A DNA stretch of 64,000 nucleotides from Haloarcula salina (GTDB lineage Archaea > Halobacteriota > Halobacteria > Halobacteriales > Haloarculaceae), in assembly GCF_010119195.1 (NCBI RefSeq), contig NZ_WRXL01000004.1, forward strand, positions 124,001 through 188,000, in the 5' to 3' direction. Position numbers and translations under genes: made by a program. Of this stretch, positions 41,332-50,214 are shown piece after piece (positions within the stretch are counted from its first letter, which is position 1; each line of letters starts with the position of its first letter). The notes beneath the pieces were generated by a model. It saw only the letters and a program-made list of their open reading frames with translations. It ran no database searches and was not told the DNA's origin.

Positions 41332-44079
41332 TCAATCGTCAGTGACGACCGCCTCGTCTCCGGTATCATCGTCGATCTCGTCGAGGACGCGACGGTGGAA
41401 CTCCTGGAGCACGGCTGACTCGTCCTCGGCCAGCACCACGTCGCTGGCCATCAGCGTCGCGAGACCGAAGGCGCGCGGCGAGGGCGAGTCGACGCGGGTC
41501 CTGACCACGTCCACCGCGCCGTCCCGAACGGCCGAGAGGACCGCCTCGACGGCCTCGACGTGGAGCTTGTCCTCCAGAATCTCCCGGTAGGTCTCCTCGA
41601 CGACGGCGAACTCGCCGAGGTCCTGTGCGAACCCGAGCAGCATCTCCGAGGAGACCTGCTGCTCGCTGGCGGACTTCTCGTAGCCCTTGTAGCGCTTGAG
41701 GATCATCAGCGAGCGCGTGGCGTTGATGCGGAAGTACCGCTGGAGCAGGTCCGTCCCGTCGAGGCTTGCCCGGAGGTCCTCGCGGACCACGTCGGGGTCG
41801 ATGTCGGTGAGGATGCGCTCGACGTCGACTTTGCGATTCAGCGGCATCGAGAGGGTGAAGCCGTTGTCGGCGACGGCGACCTGGACGTTCGCGCTGGCCG
41901 CCTGCGCGATGCGGTAGGCCAGCAGCCGCGAGAGGCCGTCGTTGAACCGCCGGCCGTAGTTCGAGTGGACGTGGTAGCGCCGCTCGTACTCGTCGTGGTC
42001 CAGCGCCTCCTCGATGACCAGTCGGTCCGAGGTGGCGACGCTGTCGGCCCCGGCGTAAGCGACCTGCTCGCGGAACATCCGCGCGATGGCCCGCACGCTG
42101 TTCTCGTCGACGGGGAAGGTCCGGAGCCAGTTGCGCACCTCGGACATCCCGCCGGCTTCGAGTCGGTCGAGCAGGCTCCCCTGGAAGTCCAGAATCTCCC
42201 GGCCGAGGTCGTACGACAGCGGCAGGCGCTCGGAGAACCACGAGGGGACCGTCGGCCGCGCCGCCGTCCGGTCCACGTACACCTTCGACCCGCGGCGGTA
42301 GCGGTACTCGAAGTTGTCGCCACCGAGGACGAACACGTCGCCCGTCTCCAGCGTGTCGAGGTAGGACTCGTCCAGCTGGCCGACCCAGTCGTCGCCGCTG
42401 CGGGTGACCACGTCGCAGGTAAAGGAGTCCGGAATCGTACCGATGTTGGTCATGTAGATGACGCGGGCGAGGCGGCCGCGCTTGCCGAGCAGCGGTTCGC
42501 CGACCTCGAACTCCTCGTAGTGGTACTCACCGTCGGGCGGGTCGTTCTCGTCGCGCCACACTTTGGCGTAGACGTTCTTGTCCTCCAGGCCCGGATAGTC
42601 CGCGGTCAGGTACCGCATGAGCTGTTCCCACTCGCCGTCCGTGTAGTTCCGATAGGGGTACGCCCGCCGCAGGACGCCCTGTACCTCTCGTTCGGGCCGG
42701 ACGCGGTTGATGGCCATGCCGTAGACGTGTTGTGTCGCCACGTCCTGGGCCTTCTCGGGGACGAACACCCGGTCGACGAAGCCCGACTCGGCCTTCTGGA
42801 GCATCACCGCGCACTCCACGAGTTCGTCGCGGTCGAGCGCGACGACGCGGCCCTCGACGGTCTCGCCGAGCTGGTGGCCCGCCCGCCCGATGCGCTGGAG
42901 GAGCGCGGCGACGGACTTGGGGGACCCGACCTGCACCACCAGGTCGATGTGGGGCATGTCGATGCCCAGTTCGAGGCTGGTCGAGGTCGTCACCACGTCC
43001 AGCGTGCCGGCTTTCAGCGACTCCTCGACCTCGCGGCGCTTCTCCTTCGAGAGCGAGCCGTGGTGACAGCCGGAGTTTGACTCGTCGTAGGCGTCGAACT
43101 TCTCCCGGAGATTGTGGAGCACCCGCTCGGCTCCCGACCGGGTGTTCGTGAACACCAGCGTGTTCGTGTGGGACTGGACGTGCTCGTGGAGCTGTTTGTA
43201 GAACCGCTCGGTGACGATGTCACGCGGCGTGTTGATGAGGTCGTCGGCCGGACACGACAGTTCGACGTCGAAGTCCCGCGAGAATCGCGTGTCCACGATT
43301 TCGTAGTCGCGGGGCGCACCGCCCGGTTCCCGGCGGCCGACGAGGAACTCCGCGACGGTGTCCAGCGGCTCGACGGTGGCCGAACAGCCGATGCGCGTGG
43401 GCGACTGGTCGACCATCTCCTCCAAGCGCTCCAGCGACACCGAGAGGTGCGTCCCGCGCTTGTTCTCGGCGAGACTGTGGATCTCGTCGACGATGACGTA
43501 CTCGACGGTCTCCAGTTTCTCCTTGAACTTCGGGGAATTGAGGAGGATGGCGAGCGTCTCCGGCGTCGTGTTGAGGATGTGCGGCGTCGTTTCGAGCATC
43601 GCCTGGCGCTCGCTGTCGCTGGTGTCGCCGTGGCGGATCGCGTGGCGGATGTCCACGTCCTCGCCGCGGTCGTCGAGCTTCGCCGTGATGTCGTCTAGCG
43701 GCCGTTCGAGGTTCCGATGGATGTCGTTGGCCAGGGACTTCAGCGGCGAGACGTACAGGCAGTACACGGAGTTCTCCAGGTCGTCCGCGCGGGCCTTCGC
43801 GAACAGTTCGTTGATGATGCCGGTGAAGGAGGCGAGCGTCTTGCCGCTCCCCGTCGGCGCGCAGATGAGGGCGTTCTCGCCCTCGTGAATCAGCGGGATG
43901 GCCTCCTTCTGGGGCGGCGTGAAGAAGCCGCCGTTGCCCGGGACGAACTCGCCGAACTGCTCGACCCACCACTCCCTGACGACGGGCGCGAGCAGGTCTA
44001 GCACGTCGCCGTCGTCGATGTCGACCGCGTCCGGGTCGAACTCCGTGTCAATCGCCGCCAGGCGCTCGCGTCCTCCCAT
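41332..44079 (-). CDS. Lhr-type large ATP-dependent helicase
   Basis: A 915-residue SF2 helicase of the Lhr core type. Visible motifs: Q-like GFFTPPQKEAIP, Walker A CAPTGSGKT (73-81), VSPLKSLANDI, Walker B VDEIHSLAENKRGTHLS, motif III GCSATVEP, LVFTNTRSGAERV, TTSTSLELGIDMPHIDLVVQ and motif VI LLQRIGRAGHQLGE. The winged-helix/beta-barrel Lhr C-terminal domains follow (TDGEWEQLMRYL, RYRRGSKVYVDRTAARPTVPSWFSERLPLS). Lhr proteins unwind DNA or RNA-DNA duplexes and help repair stalled replication. A 32-residue N-terminal extension is possible but Arg-rich and unlikely, so MGGRERLAAID is used. Confidence 0.93.
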   Translation of the reverse strand: MGGRERLAAIDTEFDPDAVDIDDGDVLDLLAPVVREWWVEQFGEFVPGNGGFFTPPQKEAIPLIHEGENALICAPTGSGKTLASFTGIINELFAKARADDLENSVYCLYVSPLKSLANDIHRNLERPLDDITAKLDDRGEDVDIRHAIRHGDTSDSERQAMLETTPHILNTTPETLAILLNSPKFKEKLETVEYVIVDEIHSLAENKRGTHLSVSLERLEEMVDQSPTRIGCSATVEPLDTVAEFLVGRREPGGAPRDYEIVDTRFSRDFDVELSCPADDLINTPRDIVTERFYKQLHEHVQSHTNTLVFTNTRSGAERVLHNLREKFDAYDESNSGCHHGSLSKEKRREVEESLKAGTLDVVTTSTSLELGIDMPHIDLVVQVGSPKSVAALLQRIGRAGHQLGETVEGRVVALDRDELVECAVMLQKAESGFVDRVFVPEKAQDVATQHVYGMAINRVRPEREVQGVLRRAYPYRNYTDGEWEQLMRYLTADYPGLEDKNVYAKVWRDENDPPDGEYHYEEFEVGEPLLGKRGRLARVIYMTNIGTIPDSFTCDVVTRSGDDWVGQLDESYLDTLETGDVFVLGGDNFEYRYRRGSKVYVDRTAARPTVPSWFSERLPLSYDLGREILDFQGSLLDRLEAGGMSEVRNWLRTFPVDENSVRAIARMFREQVAYAGADSVATSDRLVIEEALDHDEYERRYHVHSNYGRRFNDGLSRLLAYRIAQAASANVQVAVADNGFTLSMPLNRKVDVERILTDIDPDVVREDLRASLDGTDLLQRYFRINATRSLMILKRYKGYEKSASEQQVSSEMLLGFAQDLGEFAVVEETYREILEDKLHVEAVEAVLSAVRDGAVDVVRTRVDSPSPRAFGLATLMASDVVLAEDESAVLQEFHRRVLDEIDDDTGDEAVVTDD

Positions 44080-44229
44080 CGTCGGCTCTTGTCGGGCAGT
44101 AGGGCCGACGCGGCAAGTGGGTTCCGCTGTCTCGGGGCGGGCGCGCGCCGTTCGCGGCCGCCGGGCGTGACTCAAACGGCGCTGTGAGGTTCCACGAGAT
44201 TCATTACGCTGGGCGGCACTGGAACGGAT

Positions 44230-45036
44230 ATGTCCCTGCTGCCCTCTCGCGGTCCCGACGCGAGCACCTCACAGGACGGGAAGCTCCAGGTCGTCGGGGT
44301 CGACGAAGACGTCTCCGCCGTTCTGGACGCCCTCTCCTCCGAGACCGCCCGGGAGATTCTCAACGCGGTCTACGACGACCCGGGCACGCCCTCCGAACTG
44401 GCCGACCGCCTCGGCATGTCGATCCAGAAGGTGTCCTACCACCTGGAGAAACTGGAAGACGAGGAACTCATCGCCGTCGCCGGGACCCAGTACTCCGAGA
44501 AAGGCCAGGAGATGAAAGTGTACGAGCCGCCAGACGACCCGCTCGTCCTGTTCGTCGGAACGCGGGAGCGAAAGCGCTCGCTCCGCTCGCTGGTCCAGCG
44601 GGTGCTCCCAGTCGTCGGGATCCTCACGGCGGCCAGCGTGATGATGCAGGTCCTCCTCGGTCGCGTGCCGTTCCAGCTCGGCTCTCCCGGCGCTGGCGAC
44701 GCCGGCACGAGCGGCGCGGGATCTGAGAGCGACGCTGGGGCGGGCAGTGGGCCGACGACCCAGACGGAGGCGGCCCGGGAGACCCCGCCACCGGACGGCG
44801 GCGACGGCGGCTTCCACATCGCCGAGGCGACCGAGACGCCCGCGCCGGCGACGGAAGCGCCGGCGACGCCGGAACCGACGCAGGCCGAAGCGATGACCGA
44901 GCAGGCGCGACAGCTGACCACGGATGCGGCGGCCGGCGGCGGCTTCGGCCTCGAACCGGGCGTGGCGTTCTTCCTCGGCGGCCTGCTGGTGGTCTCGCTG
45001 TACGTCGCGTACTGGGCCTACTCGGAGTACCGCTGA
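44230..45036 (+). CDS. Membrane-anchored ArsR/HTH_20-type regulator
   Basis: A 268-residue protein. The N-terminal winged helix is DEDVSAVLDALSSETAREILNAVYDDPGTPSELADRLGMSIQKVSYHLEKLEDEELIAVAGTQYSEKGQEMKVYEP (residues about 22-97). One membrane helix follows near 125-140 (VLPVVGILTAASVMMQVLL). A long Gly/Ser/Thr/Pro/Glu-rich linker (about 150-245) leads to a second helix at the C-terminus (GVAFFLGGLLVVSLYVAYWAY). The two-helix layout places the linker outside the cell and the DNA-binding domain inside, a one-component membrane regulator common in Halobacteria. The signal is unknown. Confidence 0.85.
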   Translation: MSLLPSRGPDASTSQDGKLQVVGVDEDVSAVLDALSSETAREILNAVYDDPGTPSELADRLGMSIQKVSYHLEKLEDEELIAVAGTQYSEKGQEMKVYEPPDDPLVLFVGTRERKRSLRSLVQRVLPVVGILTAASVMMQVLLGRVPFQLGSPGAGDAGTSGAGSESDAGAGSGPTTQTEAARETPPPDGGDGGFHIAEATETPAPATEAPATPEPTQAEAMTEQARQLTTDAAAGGGFGLEPGVAFFLGGLLVVSLYVAYWAYSEYR

Positions 45037-45042
45037 GGGTTG

Positions 45043-45648
45043 TCAGACCGACCGTTCGGCCACCAGGACGCCCGCCTGCTCGGTGACCATCTCGACGGCC
45101 GTCAGCGCGTAGCCCGCGTCCGTGAACGCGTCGGCGAGCAGCCCGACCGTCGCCGGGTCGTCGACCGCCGGATCGTAGAAGGGGGCGGCAGTGTCGTCGC
45201 CGAACAGCATCACGTCGCCGAGGACGATTCGGCGCGGCTCCAGCGCGGCGAGCGCGTCGATGGCGTCGCGCTTCTCGTCGTCGCCGAGGTGGTGCATCGC
45301 GAAGTTCGACGTGACGACGTCGACCGGCCCGTCGACGTTGGGGTCGCGGAACCGGCCCTCGCCGAAGGCGACGTTCTCGACGCCGCCCTCCGCGGCTTTC
45401 TCGCGGGCCTCGTCCAGCATCCCCTCGCTGATGTCGCGGCCGAGTACCTCGCCGGCGTCCGGGGCGAGGGCGAGCGCGATCGCGCCCGTCCCCGTGCCGA
45501 TGTCGAGGACGACGTCGTCCGCGTCGGGCGCGGCGTGCTCGACGACGAAATCGACGCAGGCGCGATACGCGTCGGAGTCCTGACTCTCGTCGTAGTCGGC
45601 GGCGTGTTCGGAGAACCGTTCCGCGTGCTCGTCGAGTGACTTCTTCAT
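45043..45648 (-). CDS. Class I SAM-dependent methyltransferase
   Basis: A 201-residue Rossmann-fold methyltransferase: motif I VVLDIGTGTGAIALALA, motif II GRDISEGMLDEAREKA, then VDVVTSNFAMHHLGDDEKRDAID and LEPRRIVLGDVMLFG. It resembles the small-molecule Methyltransf_25/11 group; substrate unknown. The start MKKSLDEHAERFSEHAADYDE is typical of this group and is preferred over an upstream Met that lies in Arg-rich sequence. It is convergent with the ArsR-type regulator. Confidence 0.85.
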   Translation of the reverse strand: MKKSLDEHAERFSEHAADYDESQDSDAYRACVDFVVEHAAPDADDVVLDIGTGTGAIALALAPDAGEVLGRDISEGMLDEAREKAAEGGVENVAFGEGRFRDPNVDGPVDVVTSNFAMHHLGDDEKRDAIDALAALEPRRIVLGDVMLFGDDTAAPFYDPAVDDPATVGLLADAFTDAGYALTAVEMVTEQAGVLVAERSV

Positions 45649-45697
45649 AACCGGCCTTCGCCGCGCTCGTACAAGTGGGCTGGCATCCGCGGACACG

Positions 45698-45949
45698 GGA
45701 CCGTTCCAACCGAACTACTATCGCTAAAAATCGGTTTTGAGCCACGAGTGGACTTTTGCTATCCCCCGTCGAAGCACGAAGTGCGCCGTCGACGGGTGAC
45801 TTGCCCCGACCGAGTCCGCCCTGGTGTCGTCCCCGCCGACGGCCATCCCCCGCCCTCTCTCCGCTGACGCGCCTGAACGGGTCCCCGTTCGGGTATCCCC
45901 GACGCTCCCTTCCGCCAACGCCTTTGTCCTCCGCTCGCTGTCCTCCGGT
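45698..45949. other. Intergenic region without a convincing gene
   Basis: About 300 nt between a methyltransferase and the MBL hydrolase. It holds an AT-rich patch (CTAAAAATCGGTTTTG around 45724-45739) that may be the methyltransferase promoter, and CCTTTGTC (about 45920-45927) placed about 27 nt before the MBL start. Open frames here are Pro/Ser/Arg-rich and look non-coding. Confidence 0.4.
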
Positions 45950-46708
45950 ATGCGCCTCACGTTCCTCGGCACCGGTAGCGCTATGCCGACCGGCACCCGG
46001 ATGCAGTCCGGGTACCTGCTGGAAACCGGCGGAAATCGGCTGCTCGTCGACTGCGGTAGCGGCGTCCTGCACGCGCTCGCCCGGACCGAAATCGGGTACG
46101 AGGCCGTCGATACCGTGTTGCTGTCCCACCACCACCTCGACCACGTCTCGGACCTCGACGTGCTGCTGAAAGCCCGCTGGCTGGCCGGCGAGACGGCTCT
46201 GACAGTGGCCGGACCGCCGGGCACGAGCCAGTTGGTCCGCGACCTGCTCTCGGTCCACGACTACATGGAGGGACGCCTGGACTTGACGCTCAGAGACCTC
46301 GACGAGGGGACGTTCGAACTCGCCGGCTTCGACGGCGCGGCGTTCGAGACGCGCCACTCGATGCAGTGTTTCGCCTACCGCCTCGCTGTCGGTGACGGGC
46401 CGACGATCACGCTCGGGGGGGACTCCGAGGCGTTCACCGACCTCGTCGAGTTCGCCGACGGGTCGGCCGTGCTGGTCCACGACTGCTCCTTTCCCGACGA
46501 CGTGGACGTGTCGAACCACCCGACGCCGTCGGCGCTCGGTCGGACGCTGGCCGAGGCGGACGCCGAGGTCGGGCGGGTGTACCTCTCGCACCTCTACCCC
46601 CACACCGAGGGCCGCCACGAGGAGATGCTCGACTCGCTGGGCGAGCAGTACGACGGCGACGTTCGCTTCGCCGAGGACGGCGTGACGATCACCGTCGGTG
46701 CGCGGTAG
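45950..46708 (+). CDS. MBL-fold metallo-hydrolase
   Basis: A 252-residue metallo-beta-lactamase-fold enzyme of the RNase Z-like/phosphodiesterase group. It has FLGTGSAMPTGTRMQSGYLLE at the N-terminus, the metal motif LLSHHHLDHVSDLDVLL, the acid in LGGDSEAF, and late His residues in VLVHDCSFPDDV and VYLSHLYPHTEG. It lacks the long exosite of RNase Z. The substrate is unknown. The ATG at 45950 is supported by the TATA-like element about 27 nt upstream and by the family's usual N-terminus. Confidence 0.87.
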   Translation: MRLTFLGTGSAMPTGTRMQSGYLLETGGNRLLVDCGSGVLHALARTEIGYEAVDTVLLSHHHLDHVSDLDVLLKARWLAGETALTVAGPPGTSQLVRDLLSVHDYMEGRLDLTLRDLDEGTFELAGFDGAAFETRHSMQCFAYRLAVGDGPTITLGGDSEAFTDLVEFADGSAVLVHDCSFPDDVDVSNHPTPSALGRTLAEADAEVGRVYLSHLYPHTEGRHEEMLDSLGEQYDGDVRFAEDGVTITVGAR

Positions 46709-46731
46709 CCGCCGGAGCGGGCCGTCGGGGA

Positions 46732-47889
46732 CTAGACGCGTTCGAGCGTGACGCGGAACTCCGCGCCGCCGTACTCGCTGTCGGTGACGCCGACGCTGCC
46801 GCCGTAGGACTCGGTGAGCGCCCGGACGAATCCGAGGCCGAAGCCGGTCCCCGAACTCTCTCGACCCTTGACGCCCATCTCGAAGATCTGCTCGCGGAGG
46901 TTCGGCGGGACGCCGCTCCCGTCGTCCGCGAACCGGACCGTTATTTCGTCGGTTCCGTTCGTCTCCGGGAGCACTCGCACGTGGACCTCGCCCTCGTTGT
47001 GGACGGCGGCGTTCGACATGACGTTCGTAAACACGGAGTCGAGCAGGTCGCCGCCGAACACCTGGTACTCGACGGCCGATTCGTCGAACTCGACGCTCAG
47101 CGTCTCGTAGTTCTCCTCCACGTCGCGGACGGTCTGACCGAGGACGGCAGCGAGGTCGCGGGGCTCGGGGTTGTCCTGTTCTTCGAGCGTCGAGACGAGG
47201 TCGCCGACCCGCTGGATCAAGTCCGCGGCGCTCTCGGCCGCCCGCTGGATCTTGGTGGCGTACTCCGCGGTCTGGCCGTCGACTTCTCCGGCGACCACGT
47301 CGGCGAAGCCCGCGATGACCTGGAGGTCGTTGCCCAGGTCGTGACGCAGGAGTCGGTCGTACATCTCGATCATCTCCTTTCGGGTCTCCAGGTCGCGGTG
47401 GGCACGCTCCAACCGCTCGCGCGAACGGATGTTGCTGATGGCAGTCGCCGCGTGGGAGGCGAGTATCTCGAGCGGTCGAACGACCTCGTCGCCGAACGCC
47501 TCGACCGACCGCGAGCGGGTGACGAGTACCGCCGTCACCTCGTCGCCCATCTGTGCCGGCACTGCGAGTGCGCCGATCACCGCGGAGTCCGGAGCGACCC
47601 GAGCCCGGTTCCCCTGCTCGGCGACCGTCTCGCAGGTCTCCTTGGCCCGCCGGGCGAGGTCGCTGGGCTCGTCGCCGGGGACGAAGTTCGGGTTCGTGCT
47701 GTGGACAACGCGGAGGTCGCCGTCACGGACCTCGACGAAGGTGGAGTAGGAGAACTCAAAGAGCAGTGACATCGCCTCCAGCGTGAGCGAGACGACCTCG
47801 TCGACGGAGTCACAGCGATTGAGCGCCTGCCCGTACTTGTTGAGGTCGGCGACTTGCCGAGCGAAGTCTTGTTTGTCCTCGAATGACAT
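46732..47889 (-). CDS. GAF-domain sensor histidine kinase
   Basis: A 385-residue soluble kinase. A GAF domain occupies about residues 20-153 (CDSVDEVVSLTLEAMSLLFEFSYSTFVEV; AVPAQMGDEVTAVLVTRSR). The dimerisation/H-box helix is YDRLLRHDLGNDLQVIAGFADVV with His183, a haloarchaeal HDLGNDL-type box. The ATPase domain is intact: N-box TNVMSNAAVHN, G1 FADDGSGVPP, G2 GTGFGLGFV. It should autophosphorylate in response to a GAF-bound signal; no response regulator is adjacent. It contrasts with the degenerate kinase at 7538. Confidence 0.9.
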   Translation of the reverse strand: MSFEDKQDFARQVADLNKYGQALNRCDSVDEVVSLTLEAMSLLFEFSYSTFVEVRDGDLRVVHSTNPNFVPGDEPSDLARRAKETCETVAEQGNRARVAPDSAVIGALAVPAQMGDEVTAVLVTRSRSVEAFGDEVVRPLEILASHAATAISNIRSRERLERAHRDLETRKEMIEMYDRLLRHDLGNDLQVIAGFADVVAGEVDGQTAEYATKIQRAAESAADLIQRVGDLVSTLEEQDNPEPRDLAAVLGQTVRDVEENYETLSVEFDESAVEYQVFGGDLLDSVFTNVMSNAAVHNEGEVHVRVLPETNGTDEITVRFADDGSGVPPNLREQIFEMGVKGRESSGTGFGLGFVRALTESYGGSVGVTDSEYGGAEFRVTLERV

Positions 47890-48009
47890 GTCGAACTCCC
47901 GCGAGAGTGTGGGTTATCAACCAATAGATACCGGTGCAAAAAACGGTTTCGGGGAAATCAACTCCGGAACAACTGTCTGACGACCGAGGATTATCGCGGT
48001 CGTCCCGAT

Positions 48010-49077
48010 TCAGTCGAGTCGATACCGGAGCAACGCGGCGATACCGCCGAGGTTCGCGAGCTGCTGGCCGGGGGCGAACTCGGCGGAGAAGACGGTCACG
48101 TCGCCGCCCTTCTGTTCGGTCGTCTCGATGAGCCGATCTACGTCGACGTCCCAGTCACCCTCGCCGGCTCGCTCTTTCCGGAGCCGGTCGTCGAGGACCA
48201 GGAGCGTCTCGATCGCGCCGTAGTCGGCCGCCTTCGCGACTTCCTCGGGACCGTAGGCGACCTCCGCGCCCTCGCCGATGCGGGCCATCAGTTCGTCGAT
48301 GTAGTCCGCCTCCTCGGCGATGCGGGTCTGTTGTTGCACGTCCTCGACCGCGCCGCGCTTGAGGACCTCGTGGACGCCGCGGTCCCCCACGCCCGCGGTG
48401 TCGACGACCGTGATCTGGGCCGCGATCTCGGGAATCTCGTCTTCGAAGTAGTCGAGCGCGTCCTGCTTGGTGAAGCCCGGGCCGGCGAGGATGTAGGCGT
48501 CCACGTCCTGGCGCTTCAGCACGTCCGACAGCTCGGCGAACAGCTCCTTTCGCGGGCGGGCGTACTCGCCCTTGCCCGTGGTCGAGGTGAGGCTCGCTCG
48601 CTCCTCGGTCCCGTACTGGGCGACGGTGTGGACGTGGGCCTCGCCCTCCTCGACGGTGGCGATGGCCACGTCGGGGTTCTCCGTGGCCTCGACGGCCTCC
48701 TCCAGGCGGTCGGCCTGATCGGATTTCAAGTGCTTCTCGATGGTCAGTTCCGTGTGCTCCTCGACGTTGATGGTGTGGTGAAAGCCCAGCTGGTCCTCGC
48801 GCGAGCAGTCGACGATCTCGCCTCCGACGCGCAGGCGGTTGGCGAACTTCGCGAACTCCACGTCCGTGACCTCGATCTGGAGCCACATGTGCTCGCGCTC
48901 GCCGCCCGAGTCCCGGAGGTTGTCGTCGTTGCGCTGGATCCGCCGGGTGGTGTCGCCCGAGACGAGGTCGCCCGGTTCGACGACGTGCGAGAGGTGCCAG
49001 AGGTCGTCCAGCGTCTCGGGGACCACCTCGATGCGCTCGCGCCCCTCGGCGGTGGTCTCCCGGCTCTTGATCTGCAT
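48010..49077 (-). CDS. pelA: Pelota (Dom34), mRNA surveillance and ribosome rescue factor
   Basis: A 355-residue archaeal pelota. The N-terminal Sm-like domain is residues 1-130 ([32 protein letters not shown]); the central eRF1-like domain includes [20 protein letters not shown] and [16 protein letters not shown]; the C-terminal domain includes [26 protein letters not shown]. It lacks the GGQ of true release factors, as expected. With aEF1A/ABCE1 it splits stalled ribosomes. A longer reading upstream is possible, but [20 protein letters not shown] is the family's normal start. Confidence 0.95.
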   Translation of the reverse strand: MQIKSRETTAEGRERIEVVPETLDDLWHLSHVVEPGDLVSGDTTRRIQRNDDNLRDSGGEREHMWLQIEVTDVEFAKFANRLRVGGEIVDCSREDQLGFHHTINVEEHTELTIEKHLKSDQADRLEEAVEATENPDVAIATVEEGEAHVHTVAQYGTEERASLTSTTGKGEYARPRKELFAELSDVLKRQDVDAYILAGPGFTKQDALDYFEDEIPEIAAQITVVDTAGVGDRGVHEVLKRGAVEDVQQQTRIAEEADYIDELMARIGEGAEVAYGPEEVAKAADYGAIETLLVLDDRLRKERAGEGDWDVDVDRLIETTEQKGGDVTVFSAEFAPGQQLANLGGIAALLRYRLD

Positions 49078-49383
49078 ACCGGAGGGTCCGCCGTACGGAC
49101 ACAAGTGCCCTGCTATTCGATGTGGAACACGCACGGCACGGCGGGGTCGCGGCACCGAAGGCGGGGGCACAACGCCGTCGATGGAGGGTGCCGAATACTC
49201 TACCCCCTTCGGTTCGTCTAGAAACCGCCCGACGCCCCGCCGATCGATCCGCGACGTGCGCCAGTCGAACCACACCCCAATAGCGTATATGGAGCTATTG
49301 AATAATATTACCGCCCGAATCGCTACAATTATTACGGATACCGAACCATGATGTGACGGGTTCACAGGGAGGGGAACTGGACG
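49078..49383. other. Intergenic region with AT-rich promoter-like patch
   Basis: 306 nt between the divergent pelota gene and the 58-residue ORF. The first ~190 nt is GC-rich without clear features. At 49278-49300 there is a perfect 7-bp inverted repeat (CAATAGC / GCTATTG) around GTATATGGA, followed by a strikingly AT-rich stretch (GAATAATATTACC, ACAATTATTACGG). This looks like a promoter/operator for the small ORF. A Shine-Dalgarno-like GGGAGGGG (49367-49374) precedes its ATG. Confidence 0.45.
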
Positions 49384-49560
49384 ATGGAACAAATTTTCAA
49401 ACTTGAATATCACCCCGTGGGGATGAACCCGCGCCGTATCCGGTTTCTCCTCCTGCCGAACGCCGAAACTATCAAGCAGGTAACTGAAGAGCGCGTCGAA
49501 GGCGACTGGCGGGAACTCCGCGTCGAAGTGATCGACTACTTCGAGTACTCCGACGAGTGA
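49384..49560 (+). CDS. Small 58-residue ORF of unknown function
   Basis: An intact 58-codon frame starting [20 protein letters not shown] and ending [11 protein letters not shown]. It looks coding: amphipathic pattern, acidic C-terminus, GC-rich third positions after the first 15 codons, a Shine-Dalgarno-like GGGAGGGG 9 nt before the ATG and an AT-rich upstream region. There is no recognised domain; a small alpha/beta protein is predicted from the pattern only. A hairpin lies about 70 nt downstream. Confidence 0.5.
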   Translation: MEQIFKLEYHPVGMNPRRIRFLLLPNAETIKQVTEERVEGDWRELRVEVIDYFEYSDE

Positions 49561-49632
49561 CGACGGCGGGTACGGACGACCGGCCACCCAACATCACCGT
49601 GCCCGGGCGATAGTAACAATTGAAACGATTTA

Positions 49633-49668
49633 CACACCGATCGCACTGCCGTCGTGCGATCGGGTGTG
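49633..49668. repeat. Long inverted repeat (hairpin) between the small ORF and the VOC gene
   Basis: The left arm CACACCGATCGCAC (49633-49646) and right arm GTGCGATCGGGTGTG (49654-49668) pair with a one-base bulge around the loop TGCCGTC. It may be a terminator for the 58-residue ORF, a DNA-binding site, or the end palindrome of a lost IS200/IS605-type element. No transposase gene is present. Confidence 0.6.
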
Positions 49669-49721
49669 CACTGACTTTCAATGGCTACTACAGTGAGCCC
49701 ACGCTCGCACCAGACCGCGTC

Positions 49722-50084
49722 TCATTGGTATTCGCTCACGCAGAACCCGTTGCCCTCGGGGTCTTCCATCACTGTCCAAGTGGCCGTGTGCGTTTCGTAC
49801 GTCTCAGTCTTGGTCTCGCGGACCGACGCTCCGAGCGACCGCAGTTCGGCGACCGTCGCCTCCCGATCAGTCGTCGACAGGTCGAGGTGGATCGGCAGGT
49901 CTCGCTCCGTCCCTTTCGGCTGTTCCTTGAACAATAAGTCGGGGCCATCGCCGGGTCGGTCGACGATCTCCGGGTCGAGCGTGGCCGGCAGTTCCCGGCG
50001 CTCGCCGTCGAGGGCCGCGGCCCAGAAGGCCGCCAGTTCGTCCGCGTCGGCACAGGCGAAGGTAACGAATTCGATCTCTGGCAT
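49722..50084 (-). CDS. VOC-superfamily (glyoxalase-like) protein
   Basis: A 120-residue protein with the glyoxalase/VOC pattern of two beta-alpha-beta-beta-beta modules: IEFVTFACADADELAAFWAAALDG, then DLPIHLDLSTTDREATVAELRSLGASV and TWTVMEDPEGNGFCVSEYQ. Candidate metal ligands are His in PIHLDL and Glu in FCVSE, fewer than in true glyoxalase I, so the reaction is unknown. It starts from MPEIEFVTFA. Upstream (right) is an AT-richer region shared with DUF4013 genes on the same strand. Confidence 0.83.
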   Translation of the reverse strand: MPEIEFVTFACADADELAAFWAAALDGERRELPATLDPEIVDRPGDGPDLLFKEQPKGTERDLPIHLDLSTTDREATVAELRSLGASVRETKTETYETHTATWTVMEDPEGNGFCVSEYQ

Positions 50085-50214
50085 GCACCAGAAGCATCAT
50101 TCGAAGCATAAATATAACTGAAAGTCGTCGGAAAGACCTGCCGTGGTCGCGCGGATACGACCGAAACATCGACCGACAGTACGCGAATAGACGCCGAATC
50201 GGCAAGCGACCCTC

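Noticed and set aside
41560-43080. 506-codon frame opposite the Lhr-type helicase
   Set aside because: Composition typical of a shadow frame; the helicase motifs on the minus strand are complete.
49472-49681. 69-codon minus-strand frame with MKVSAHPIARRQCDRC start
   Set aside because: Overlaps the better-supported 58-codon ORF and the hairpin; the C-terminal half is Arg/Ser-rich shadow sequence.
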